From positions 434,001 to 498,000 of the forward strand of contig NZ_BNJG01000002.1 of NCBI RefSeq assembly GCF_016587375.1: 64,000 nucleotides of DNA, written 5' to 3'. The notes under the pieces are model-generated. The model was not told the origin of the DNA and did no database searches. It saw only the letters and a program-made list of their open reading frames with translations. Shown here in pieces: positions 37,558 through 47,000 of this stretch. Origin of the DNA: Ktedonobacter robiniae. GTDB taxonomy: Bacteria > Chloroflexota > Ktedonobacteria > Ktedonobacterales > Ktedonobacteraceae. The translations under genes were made by a program, and so were the position numbers. Position 1 is the first letter of the stretch, and each line of letters opens with the position of its first letter.

Positions 37558-40109
37558 AGACGCTCTGCCAACCATTGCTCAATCTGCTCCACCTGCTGAT
37601 GCTCCAGTTCCCGAAAGAGCGTCTGGCTCTCGCGGGCATACTGAAGTGCTTGCTGGCCCCGTCCTCGCTGATCCTCGACCTGGGCCAAACCAAAGAGAGC
37701 CTGTGCCTGCAAGAGCGGCGCCCTCATGCTCATAGCATCTTTCAGCATCTGCTGGAACGTCTCCCAGGCGGCATCCAGTTTCTGTTGGTATACATACAAC
37801 GTTCCCCACTCTCCAGTCGTCTCACAGATCAACCAACGGTGTCCCATAGCATGTGCCACATCCAGGCTTTCCTTTAAATAGGCCTCTGCCTGTGCATAGT
37901 GACCAAGGCATCTTTCGATGATTCCCAGGTTTTGCAGCACAGAACTGATCCGCACCCCGTTACGAATCTTTCGTGCCAAGCTCAGGCTCTGCAGAGAGAG
38001 TGTCAAGGCCCTCTCGTATTCTCGACGATAGCTGGCGAGAAGACCCTGGTTCATAAGTATGGCACTCTGTCGCTGCAGATCCATCAAGTGCTCGGCATAG
38101 GTCAGGCCTTCCTGATAATAGGCCTCTGCCTGTTCATACTCTCCCCGTTGTGCTGCCTGGGAACCCAGATCTTGCAACAGCGCGCCTGCCACTTTCCAGT
38201 TTTCCTGCTGGCGCGCAATCGCCAGGCTTTCCAGGTAGAGCGTCTGAGCTCTTCGTGGATCGCCCAGATTATCTGCAATCTCACCCAGATTCTTGAGCGC
38301 AATGCTGCGCTGCTCCTGCTCATCCAGCGTTGTCGCCATCGCAAGCCCTTCCTGCAGATAGGTCTCTGCCCGCAGGTAGTCCCCTTGATCGACGATTACC
38401 CCTCCAGCCAGCACAAAAAGAGCAGCGGTCAACTGAGTGAGTTCTCGCTCACGAGCGATTGCCAGACCTGTGAGATAGGCATATTCGGCTTGTGCAAGAT
38501 CACTTCTCAATTCTGCCATGTGCCCTCGATGACGCCACATATGGGCAAGGCTCTCCCAATCAGCTAACGCGGTAGCGGCCTCTTGAGCCCAGGTGAGCAG
38601 CCTGTCCGCGAGATCAAAAAGCCGCAAGGTACTTAAAAAGGGCATAAAGGCCAGGCTTCCCCGCACCAGGGCGGGGAACAGTTGACCTTCCCTGGCAAAC
38701 GCGAAGGCTGTGAGAATAGTATGCAGATCCTGTTCTAGAAGCTCATGCTCGTCACTGTGTTCACAGACGAACTCGACAAAAAAGGTGACCAGGCGCATTT
38801 TCGCCTCTGGGTCTGGGGGTTGGAGCTGTGCATAGTCTACAATGGTCTGATGCAGATGATATCGTCCCGATTGATGAGTGCCCAATAGACCGCTATCAGC
38901 TAATAGATCCAACACATCTATCCCCATGTTACAAACCGCCAGAGCCGCTTCCTCTGAAAAGCTGTAGGGTTTGGGTGAGAAGAGAGAGAGGGCGTGGAGT
39001 GCTCGTTGAGCGTCTACTGGGATTCGATGAACACTAATGTCAATAGCCACCTGTAGCGACAGACTTGTACCAATAGGCAAGCTAGAGATGTATTGCCCAA
39101 GTGTTTGTGGCCTGTTGAGGTGCAACCGTCTCTCGACATTCTGCTGGAGTTGCTCACATGCCCTTTGCAGCCGGCGGGGTTGCCCACTCTGTGCTTGCAC
39201 ATAGAGATACCCTCCCATAAGGACGAGGGCCAGGGGAAGACCGCCAACCGAATGAACCAGGGCCCGCATCTGGGACGCGGATAGCTGCTGAGATGCCTGG
39301 GAGACGATGTGCCCCAGCAGCATTGCCCCCTCCTCTTCATTTAATTCCGGCACGTGGAACACTTGCTCTGGGGCAAAGGTATGAGCCAACACAGGAATGC
39401 GCGTGGTGAGCAGATGCACACAGTTCGTTCCACCGATTTGGAACGTCACAGCATCGCTCAGATCCCAGGCATCATCGAGAATCAAGAGCATTCGGCGTTG
39501 GCCAATCTGTTGATAGAGGCGCCGGGCCCAGGCATCTGGCGTCGTCAGTTGCCCCGCCTCTGTGGGAGTGATACCCAGTAGAGTCCCCCAGCGATACATG
39601 CTTTCCAGCACCTCTGGATATTGTCCCAAACCGACCCAAAGAATGCCATCCTGAAACTGCTGCCGTACCTGGGGATGATGAGCCAGGGCTACCGCCAGAG
39701 CCGTCTTGCCTATTCCCGGCAATCCAGTCAACGCAAAAGCATTATGCCTACAACGGCAAAGCTCCTGAACAAGTTGATGTACGAAGGTCTGACGACCAAT
39801 CAGAGTAGGTAGCTGCTCTGGTGAAAGGGGCAATGCCGGATCACTGAGATGAGGATGAGGAGCAGATTTGAGAGGAAGGTCATTGACAGCCCCTGCTTCG
39901 GTGTCCCCGAGCAAACCGAGTTCCTGAGGCAGTTTGCCAAAGACTTCACAGAGCCTGGCACGGAAATAAGGACCAGGGGTGGTCATTCCTGCCTCCCAGC
40001 GGCTGACATTATGCCGCGTGGTACCAAGACGATCTGCTAGCTCCTGTTGTGACCACCGCTGCCGTTTGCGCTCTTCAATCAGAGATGTACGCGCTTTCTT
40101 TATCATCAA
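37554..40109 (-). CDS. XRE-NB-ARC-TPR transcriptional regulator
   Basis: An 851-residue protein. Residues ~8-65 are an XRE helix-turn-helix (RWSQQELADRLGTTRHNVSRWE). An NB-ARC NTPase follows with Walker A LTGLPGIGKTALA (~145), Walker B LLILDDAWDLS (~220) and GLPLALVLMGG (~305). The second half (~500-851) is a superhelix of TPR repeats (AEAYYQEGLTYAEHLMDLQRQ type). This matches the SARP/AfsR-like STAND regulators lacking the BTAD part: a signal on the TPRs should switch DNA binding. Upstream GGTAC repeats may be its own operators. The stop codon lies inside a repeated hairpin, so the natural C-terminus may have been slightly altered by that element. Alternative start one codon downstream. Confidence 0.88.
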   Translation of the reverse strand: MMIKKARTSLIEERKRQRWSQQELADRLGTTRHNVSRWEAGMTTPGPYFRARLCEVFGKLPQELGLLGDTEAGAVNDLPLKSAPHPHLSDPALPLSPEQLPTLIGRQTFVHQLVQELCRCRHNAFALTGLPGIGKTALAVALAHHPQVRQQFQDGILWVGLGQYPEVLESMYRWGTLLGITPTEAGQLTTPDAWARRLYQQIGQRRMLLILDDAWDLSDAVTFQIGGTNCVHLLTTRIPVLAHTFAPEQVFHVPELNEEEGAMLLGHIVSQASQQLSASQMRALVHSVGGLPLALVLMGGYLYVQAQSGQPRRLQRACEQLQQNVERRLHLNRPQTLGQYISSLPIGTSLSLQVAIDISVHRIPVDAQRALHALSLFSPKPYSFSEEAALAVCNMGIDVLDLLADSGLLGTHQSGRYHLHQTIVDYAQLQPPDPEAKMRLVTFFVEFVCEHSDEHELLEQDLHTILTAFAFAREGQLFPALVRGSLAFMPFLSTLRLFDLADRLLTWAQEAATALADWESLAHMWRHRGHMAELRSDLAQAEYAYLTGLAIARERELTQLTAALFVLAGGVIVDQGDYLRAETYLQEGLAMATTLDEQEQRSIALKNLGEIADNLGDPRRAQTLYLESLAIARQQENWKVAGALLQDLGSQAAQRGEYEQAEAYYQEGLTYAEHLMDLQRQSAILMNQGLLASYRREYERALTLSLQSLSLARKIRNGVRISSVLQNLGIIERCLGHYAQAEAYLKESLDVAHAMGHRWLICETTGEWGTLYVYQQKLDAAWETFQQMLKDAMSMRAPLLQAQALFGLAQVEDQRGRGQQALQYARESQTLFRELEHQQVEQIEQWLAERL

Positions 40110-40140
40110 ACAGACTCCGTCTCAGGTGTATTTGGGAAAT

Positions 40141-40214
40141 GGTACAGATGGTACACCTTTTATAGCATATGGTACTCTCTTTTCCCGTGCAATCGGGTAT
40201 GCTTGAAATGTACC
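40141..40214. promoter_or_regulatory. Cluster of GGTAC/GTACC motifs upstream of the XRE-NB-ARC-TPR gene
   Basis: GGTAC at 40141, 40150 and 40171 and GTACC at 40210, the first two as the direct repeat GGTACAGATGGTACA. Position 30-105 bases upstream of the regulator's start fits autoregulatory operator sites, or control of the secreted-protein gene on the other side. Inference from repetition and position only. Confidence 0.35.
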
Positions 40215-40417
40215 ACATTGACAATGAGTGAGCAGGCGAGTAGTGCGAAATGCGTAGAGGAGCCGAATGAGACAGTGACTATTTTTTATGCGATTTTTGC
40301 ATGAAATTACTTTTTTACATCTCATTCCATTGGCAAACCCCTTCCATTGAATTATAGCATTTACATGCATCAACTCAATCTGACTCAATTCAAGCACATC
40401 AACAGAAGGAGAATTAC

Positions 40418-40798
40418 ATGAAACACATGAAACGACTCGCAGTGATCTTGGTATTGGTTTGCGCTCTGACGGCTGTCAGTTTCGCAACAGCGCCTTTAAC
40501 CCATGCAGCTTCTACTCCGGCGCATGTACAACATGGAGCTGCTCAAGTTCATCCCTTGATCAACTCGGTCTCGTGTGGGACGAGAACTGATTTCTTGAAA
40601 GTTCAGACACAAGGTCCTGCGTACTGTTATGCAAATGCGGGATATATCCCGGCCACGATCTACGGCGTCGAGTACATCTGCTTTGGACATAATCATGGTT
40701 ATGTTTGGTATTACGGGGATCCCACTGCTTATTATTTTGGTTGGGGAGAATGCGCATATTATGATCGCGCGACAGTCGTTGCCCTTCAAATTCTGTGA
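40418..40798 (+). CDS. Secreted beta/gamma-crystallin-like small protein
   Basis: A 126-residue protein with AGAAGGAGAATTAC before the ATG. A clear signal peptide (MKHMKRLAVILVLVCALTAV...THAAS) is cut near residue 31-33. The mature part, SVSCGTRTDFLKVQTQGPAY, CYANAGYIPATIYGVEYICF, then GWGECAYYDRATVVALQI, matches the single beta/gamma-crystallin-like fold seen in Streptomyces killer-toxin-like proteins (CF/YANAG and YGV signatures). Four cysteines suggest disulfides outside the cell. Members may act on fungal or other cell walls; activity here is unproven. First of three secreted genes in a row. Confidence 0.65.
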   Translation: MKHMKRLAVILVLVCALTAVSFATAPLTHAASTPAHVQHGAAQVHPLINSVSCGTRTDFLKVQTQGPAYCYANAGYIPATIYGVEYICFGHNHGYVWYYGDPTAYYFGWGECAYYDRATVVALQIL

Positions 40799-41012
40799 CG
40801 ACTCCTCACGGCTGCAAGCCCGGCTCTTCTACACATTTACAAAGTGAAGGTGGGAACCAGATGAAGTCGCCTCTTGGTCGAGAAGAGTTGATCCGTGACC
40901 TCGCCAAAGCTCAGACTTGCCAGGCTGGTAGGCTTTACACTCGATTTGTTCAATTGCGGAACTACACAGCACTTTTGAAGTTGTTAGCTCTAGAAAGTTC
41001 TAAGGAGATAAG

Positions 41013-41558
41013 ATGCACAAAGCGAAACTGTCTCGTGCCACCAAATTCCTCCTCATCTTCGCTCTCGCGCTGCTCCTGAGTGTCTTCGCCTTTTCGGCAT
41101 CGACACCACAGACCTATGCAGCTTCTATCTCGAAATCCCCGGCACCTGTCGCTCACAAAAGCAAGGTACAGCCCCATTGGTCCGGTGGTGGCTGTAGTGG
41201 CTGGTTCACTTATGGTCCTAGCACGTCTCAATTCACTTACAAATCATGTATTAGCGGTTCCTTCAGCAATATAGTTAGTAATGCCTATGTTACGTTTACA
41301 GCCCAGACCCCATCTTTATGGAGTTCATGCTCTGTTACCATCAGTATCAGAGATGATACAGCCAGGGACACTCCCTGGAGCCAAACAGATGGTTGCTTAT
41401 CTGATGCCAGGGCAGATGGCGTTTATGTGGGCTATAATGGTCCTTTTGCAGCCACCTTCTCTTCAGATAGCTTCCACACCTACGTTTCGGTGACTGGAGT
41501 CTATAATGGCAAAACGATTTCTGGGGGAGTGGTAAATAGCCCTGAGTTAAAGCCTTAA
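41013..41558 (+). CDS. Secreted protein of unknown function
   Basis: A 181-residue protein with a signal peptide (RATKFLLIFALALLLSVFAFS... QTYAAS). The mature part begins with a basic, proline-containing linker and then CSGWFTYGPSTSQFTYKSCISG and NAYVTFTAQTPSLWSSCSVTIS, rich in Ser, Thr, Tyr and four cysteines, suggesting an all-beta extracellular domain. AAGGAGATAAG lies before the ATG. I do not recognise the family. Same strand as the two other secreted genes; likely a shared role outside the cell. Confidence 0.7.
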   Translation: MHKAKLSRATKFLLIFALALLLSVFAFSASTPQTYAASISKSPAPVAHKSKVQPHWSGGGCSGWFTYGPSTSQFTYKSCISGSFSNIVSNAYVTFTAQTPSLWSSCSVTISIRDDTARDTPWSQTDGCLSDARADGVYVGYNGPFAATFSSDSFHTYVSVTGVYNGKTISGGVVNSPELKP

Positions 41559-41917
41559 CAGGGAACAAAAATGACCCGAAACATTCCGCGCTCCTAGAAT
41601 AAGGACAGTGTTCCAGGATGGCAGTGAGATCGTTTTCCCGCTTGCGCCATTGATCGCGTGACGCGAGAGTCATCCCTGCCATTCTCGGCACGGCGACAGT
41701 CTGACCAGTATCATGTAGCACAGAAGGCGTATTATACGCATAAATGACAATCTTCCGGAACGATACCCTCGGGTCGAAAGTACAAAAGGAAATCTTTTCG
41801 CTGCCTATGGGCCATTTCGGCTCCAAATGCTCCTTTGTACAGGTTGCCTGCTCACCAGCGTAATTATACAGAGCCACCAGCTTCAACGCAAAATTTACAC
41901 CAAAAGAAAGGGCCTCG
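41559..41917. other. Intergenic region, no gene seen
   Basis: Between two secreted-protein genes. An antisense frame runs through but has no family features or ribosome site. Probably holds the promoter of the 41918 gene. Confidence 0.5.
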
Positions 41918-42394
41918 ATGAGAAGATTACTCACCACAATCATCCTCGCAGGTTTACTGAGCGCCGTTTTTATGGTTGGCGCTGTCTCTGCTCACACACA
42001 CCAACCTGCTAGTTGTACCTATTGGGCGACAGATGCTGAAACCATTCAAACTATTAACGGCTATCGATGGGACGTCTCATTGTTATCGTTCCGTGCTTGT
42101 GGAAGTGGGGCCTATCTGGGAAAAGTGTCTGATCATGATTGCGTCACGGTCCCACCGCATCAGCCATTTGACTTGCTCATGTGGAACCAGTGGTACATCA
42201 ATGGCAACTACATCAATGAAACATCATATCGATTCTACCCACCGTACGATTCGGCTTCAGGCCCGTATTGTTCTTACAGCGGTTCGTTTTCTGTCCCCTC
42301 TGGAAGTAATGTTATGAATTACGCCAACTTACAGTACCTGGATAATAGCCACATAGCAGGCTACGTGCTCTTGACGGACTACAACGTACATTGA
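41918..42394 (+). CDS. Secreted protein of unknown function
   Basis: A 158-residue protein with a signal peptide (MRRLLTTIILAGLLSAVFMVGAVSA, cut before HTHQ). The mature part has four cysteines and aromatic-rich stretches (YRWDVSLLSFRACGSG, LLMWNQWYINGNYINET, YANLQYLDNSHIAGYVLL), typical of an extracellular beta fold. AAAGGG lies 6-8 bases before the ATG. The family is not recognised. Third of the run of small secreted proteins. Confidence 0.7.
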   Translation: MRRLLTTIILAGLLSAVFMVGAVSAHTHQPASCTYWATDAETIQTINGYRWDVSLLSFRACGSGAYLGKVSDHDCVTVPPHQPFDLLMWNQWYINGNYINETSYRFYPPYDSASGPYCSYSGSFSVPSGSNVMNYANLQYLDNSHIAGYVLLTDYNVH

Positions 42395-42578
42395 TCTCTC
42401 GCCGCCCTCTTCACTGAGAAAGCACAAGATCAAGGCACAACAAACATCAAGAGAGGCAAGCGGAAGGAAACCCCTTTCGCCTGCCCCTCTGCATGATCGT
42501 ATCCGAATGCTTTTAACTTGCCTGCTAGAGGATCTGAGCTACATCGGTTTTGACGAGATTCGACGGGATCGCGAAACC

Positions 42579-42625
42579 AACGCCATTCGCATGGCATGGC
42601 TTGCTGCGGGCTCAAGCCTATCGTG
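42579..42625 (-). repeat. Double-hairpin repeat, copy 2
   Basis: Minus strand ACACGATAGGCTTGAGCCC then AAGCCATGCCATGCGAATGGC, the partner of 37510-37557. Lies ~40 bases after the stop of the P450 gene, again at the 3' end of a minus-strand gene, so it could serve as a terminator or be a mobile-element end. Confidence 0.6.
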
Positions 42626-42667
42626 TTGCACTGTCTTTTGCCAGGAAGGAAAGCATACGCACAAGAT

Positions 42668-43882
42668 TTACGCGGGTGCGTCCTGCGTGCCGTAAACCTG
42701 GGCGCTTGTCTGGAATACCACTGGCAGGCTTGTAAGACCGTGCAGCATGGGATTATTGTTCCAGGTGAGTTGGTTCGGTTGAATCGCCAGACGCAGGTCG
42801 GGCAGGCGTCGGAGCAGCGTACCGAAGGCTATCTGTCCTTCCAGGCGTGCCAGCGGCGCACCTAAGCAGTAATGGATGCCTTTGCCAAAGGCCAGATGTT
42901 GGTTCTCCTGGCGGGTGATGTCCAGTTCGGTGGGATCTGAGAACTGTTGCGTATCGGCATTCGCGGAAATCAAAGCAGCCATCACCTGCTCTCCTTTGCG
43001 GATCACCTTGCCATGCAATGGGATATCTTCGCTTGCCCAGCGCTCATCAGAGAGACTTACCGGGGCTGTGTAGCGCAACAGTTCCTCAACGGCCGTCGGA
43101 AGCAAGGAAGGGTCGGCCCGAAGCAGGTTCATCTGATCGGGATGTTGTAAGAGGGCGAGTGTGCCATTGCCAAGCAGATTGACCGTCGTCTCGTGTCCAG
43201 CGACAATGAGCAAGAAGACCATAGACACCAGTTCGGTCTCACTCAACTGGTCCTCGTTCTCCCTTACCTGCACCAGGCGACTCACAAGGTCATTGCCTGG
43301 ATGAGCGCGCTTTGCCGCCAGAAGGGACTGAATATAGTGCAGAAAGGCCTCTAGCGCAGTTCGGGTATCTTCTCGCTGATTGACAATGGCCTGGGTCCAG
43401 GCGCGAAAAGAAGCCCGGTCTGAGACGGGAATACCCAGCATTTCGGAGATGACTGTGATGGGCAATGGATAGGCAAATTCGGTAATAACATCCATACTTC
43501 CCCGTTCCTGTACCGCGTCCAACAACTCATCGGTAATCTGCTGGATGCGCGGGCGCAATTGCTCAATCATGCGAGGGGTGAAAGCCTTTGACACCAGGCG
43601 GCGCAGACGTGAATGGTCGGGCGGATCAACCGTGAGCATATTCTGGAAGATGCTGGCGAATAGAGGGTCCTGCTCGTGCTGCTGTGCTGAGATCTTGCGC
43701 CTGTCCTTGGTAAAGCGAGGATCCTTCAGAACAAACAGCGTACCCTCATAGGTAGTCGTCAACCAAAAATTCAAATCCTCCACATAGTGAAGTGGTTCCA
43801 TAGAGCGTAGTTGCGCATAGAAGACATGGAGATCTCGCTTTGTTTCCTGTGACTGGAACTCTTGCAAGCTAATTCGAGACAT
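42668..43882 (-). CDS. Cytochrome P450
   Basis: A 404-residue soluble bacterial P450. The ATG at 43882 (MSRISLQEF) is chosen for its GGAAGGAG site. The I-helix oxygen-binding motif VAGHETTVNLLGNG, the K-helix EELLRYTAPV (ExxR), and the heme-ligand loop FGKGIHYCLGAPLAR are all intact, so it should be active. Closest in style to CYP107-like enzymes that hydroxylate macrolides, terpenoids or fatty acids; redox partners are not nearby. A near-perfect palindrome ~30 bases upstream may be an operator. Neighbours give no pathway. Confidence 0.93.
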   Translation of the reverse strand: MSRISLQEFQSQETKRDLHVFYAQLRSMEPLHYVEDLNFWLTTTYEGTLFVLKDPRFTKDRRKISAQQHEQDPLFASIFQNMLTVDPPDHSRLRRLVSKAFTPRMIEQLRPRIQQITDELLDAVQERGSMDVITEFAYPLPITVISEMLGIPVSDRASFRAWTQAIVNQREDTRTALEAFLHYIQSLLAAKRAHPGNDLVSRLVQVRENEDQLSETELVSMVFLLIVAGHETTVNLLGNGTLALLQHPDQMNLLRADPSLLPTAVEELLRYTAPVSLSDERWASEDIPLHGKVIRKGEQVMAALISANADTQQFSDPTELDITRQENQHLAFGKGIHYCLGAPLARLEGQIAFGTLLRRLPDLRLAIQPNQLTWNNNPMLHGLTSLPVVFQTSAQVYGTQDAPA

Positions 43883-43912
43883 CGGGTAACTCCTTCCGAT
43901 ACGTTGCTTTGT

Positions 43913-43926
43913 CAATCGATCGTTTG
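43913..43926. promoter_or_regulatory. Near-perfect palindrome upstream of the P450 gene
   Basis: CAATCGATCGTTTG, palindromic except one base pair, 31-44 bases before the P450 start. Size and position fit a TetR- or MarR-type operator; no such regulator is encoded nearby. Confidence 0.35.
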
Positions 43927-44008
43927 ATCGTCGTCGCTACATAGCATAGCGCAGTTGGAAGAAACAGCCATGCCCCTTTGTGAGCATTACCAGGGAGTAT
44001 TCTGGGCT

Positions 44009-47000
44009 TCATTCAAGCAGGTGGAGTGCGCGGGCGCGCGCAACTGCCTGCGTCCGGTTCGTTACAGAGAGCTTTGCCAGGATGTGTTTGACGTGGCGCT
44101 TGGCTGTATTGAGGCTGATTACCAGGTGGTCTGCGATCTGCTGATTGGACGCGCCAGTGGCCAGGAGCGAGAGCACTTCCACTTCGCGAGCACTCAAAGG
44201 CTCTATGAGCGATTGTGATGCTTCTGGCTGTGTTGAACCGAGAGCCATCCGGTGTGTGAAAGGGATGGTGGCCTGAAGTTGCTGGATGTAACCGGGCGAG
44301 GCCGTGGTATATGCGGAGACCTGCACGAGCAAACGCGCCATTGGCTGGCCTTCATCGGCGAAAAGCCGTATATACCCCTCCCGCTCTGCCTGAGCCAGAA
44401 CGGAACCGAGTGTGACAAGTGCCTGCCTTGCTTTGCCCTGTGCTTGCAGGGCGAGCGCCGTGAGCACCTGAACCTCAATCAACCAGCCATGAAAGCCCAG
44501 GCGCGACGCACAATCGCGCCAGTTTTCGAGCAAGACCAGGGCCTGTGAGAGCGTTGTTCCCGTTCTTTGGGTACGTCCACGCACGATCAAGATACGCGCA
44601 AGTGTCAGATACGCCAACATCTGTCGGCTTTCCAAAAGCGTAACGGGGGCGTCATCATAGCGTATCCTGCAGGTGCCTATCCAATACTCGGCCTCTTCCA
44701 CCTGATCGCAAGCGAGGGCGAGACGCGCGGCGAGTGTGGGCACATCTACCGGTGACCGTTCCTTGCCTTGAGGTAACTCACCGCCTATTTCTGGCCGCTT
44801 GCGTACCAGTTCCAGAAAATGCCTGGCGGCCTCTGGTTGTCCCTGCGCCAGTTCAATGCGCGCCTGTACCCAGAGACCGAACGCGTACAGAGGACTCTGG
44901 GCCGGAGGCGGTATGATCTCCAGTATCGCGCGTGGAATGACCTCTACGACCTGTTGTATCGCGCTCGCGGCTTCTGGCAAACGGTTCCACTCGTACAGCA
45001 AGCAGGCTCTACGCATCAGGGTGAAGCCCACCAGGAGCAGAGGCATAGACGGAAGATCCTGCCGTGCTCCGAATGCCTGGAAGACACCATCGTAAAGTGT
45101 TCCTGCCTTGCGTAACTGGCTCTGGGCTTTGCGTAATTCGCCCAGCAGGAACGTTGCCGCCATCTGTATGAGTGAGAGCGATTCCGCTGATTGTGGAACA
45201 CTGAGATCGAGCAGTATGTGTTCAGCGGTCGCTAGATCGCCACGCACGCCATAGGTAAGACTGAGAATGATCTGGAGAAAGCGTCTGAGCAGCAGGCTCA
45301 AGTCAGTTTCATGTGACGTCAGGGTACGCAGTGCCTCGCGTACAAGGTTGAATGCCTGTAATGGATTGCTTTGCGATAACGCAGTAAGCGCGCGGAAGAG
45401 GGTTAGGACGCTCTGCGGCTCGGCCCAGGAGGCGGCCTCGCTCTGTTGCTGCCCTTGCACATACTGTTCCATGCTTTGGAGCACCCGTTCAGTATTTTCG
45501 GGCGTGCGTTTCCCCAGCGCATGGAGCCAGGGCATGGTGATATAGAGTTGAGGCGACGTGGCAATCAGGTCTGGTGGAAGCTGGCGTAACCAGTACTTGA
45601 GCCGTTCGAATCGTCCCTGCTCCACCATACGAGGCAAAATCCGCGCGACCAGGCGCGCAGCGCGAGGTAGATCGCCAGCCAGAAAAGCGTAATCACACGC
45701 CTCTTCTATGCGCTCTTGCTGCTCGTACCAATCGCTTGCGCGTTGATAGAGTTGCGGGATCAACTCTGGTTCGAGCTTTTGAAGCTGGGCGCGTAGGGCG
45801 CTTGCGAAGAGCGGATGGTAACGATACCAGGTTTGCGTGTCATCCAGCGCGCTTATAAAGAGATTGGCCCGTAGTAGCGCCTCAAGTCGGGCTTGCCCAC
45901 GGGGGCCAGGGAGTCCCGTGACCGCGTCACAGAGTGACCCTGTCATTCGATCCAGAATGGAGGTCAATAGCAGAAAGCGTTGTGTTTCGGGTGCCTGCTG
46001 CGTTAGAACCTCTTCGCTTACATAGTCGAGGAAAAAGCGATGCGTGCCGCGAAATGTCCGTAGAAAGGTCGTCGCATCAGGTTGTCCACGGAGAGCGAGC
46101 GATAGCAACTGCACGCCAGCAATCCAGCCCTCGGTGCGTTGTTCCAATAAGCTCGTTGCCTCGCTAGAGAGCGCGAGTCCCATTGTATGTACGAGAGCTT
46201 CGACCTCACCTGAGACAAAGCGCAAGGCTTCAGTGCGTACTTCGCTTAATTGGCTGCGCGCCCGTAGACGCGCCAGGGACAAAGGAGGATCAACACGTGT
46301 TCCGATGATCAGATGTAAGTGAGGGGGGAGATGATCAAGCAGAAAATGCAGCAGGGAATGAATGGTGTTCGCTGTCAAAACATGATAGTCGTCTAGAATC
46401 ACGACTGCATCTTGCTTCAGCAGGTATGTGAGATCGTTGAGAATACCGGTGAGCACTCTCTTGGTGTCCTGCACGTCGTTACATTGATACGCCCGCATGG
46501 CGCAATCAATAGATGTATCCAGACTTGCCATGGCGGTCTTAAAATAGGAAAGAAAAGCCAACGGGTCGTTATCCGTTGGTTCGAGCGAGATCCAGGTCAC
46601 CGGGAGGTTTGTGGTAGAGGCCCATTCCGCCAGCAGCGTTGTCTTGCCGGAGCCTGCGGGGGCCGAGACTAACGTCAATGGTTTCTGGATGCCTTGTTGT
46701 AGGAGTGTGAGCAGACGAGGACGCGAGACATGCTGCACTGGCAGGCGAGGAATGTGTAGCCTGGTCGTGAGGAGCAGTTGAGAAGGGGGAGAGGACTCAG
46801 GCAAGAGCGTGGCGCGTGTTTCCTCTGCGCCCTCCTGACGGTACTTCTCCACATCGGCGAAACGATAGGACCTGGAGAGCACTTCGGCATCATTGAGGGC
46901 AGCGGTAATCATCTCTAAACGCGCAAGCGTCAGGTCAGTGCTACGAGCAAGGTAGCGTTTCACCATGCGCCGTTCCTTGCGCCGGTAGGCATACCAGTAG

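Noticed and set aside
40861..41079. Possible 72-codon gene (MKSPLGREELIRDL...) before the secreted protein
   Set aside because: Weak ribosome site, overlaps the start of the 41013 gene, which has a clear signal peptide; no family features.
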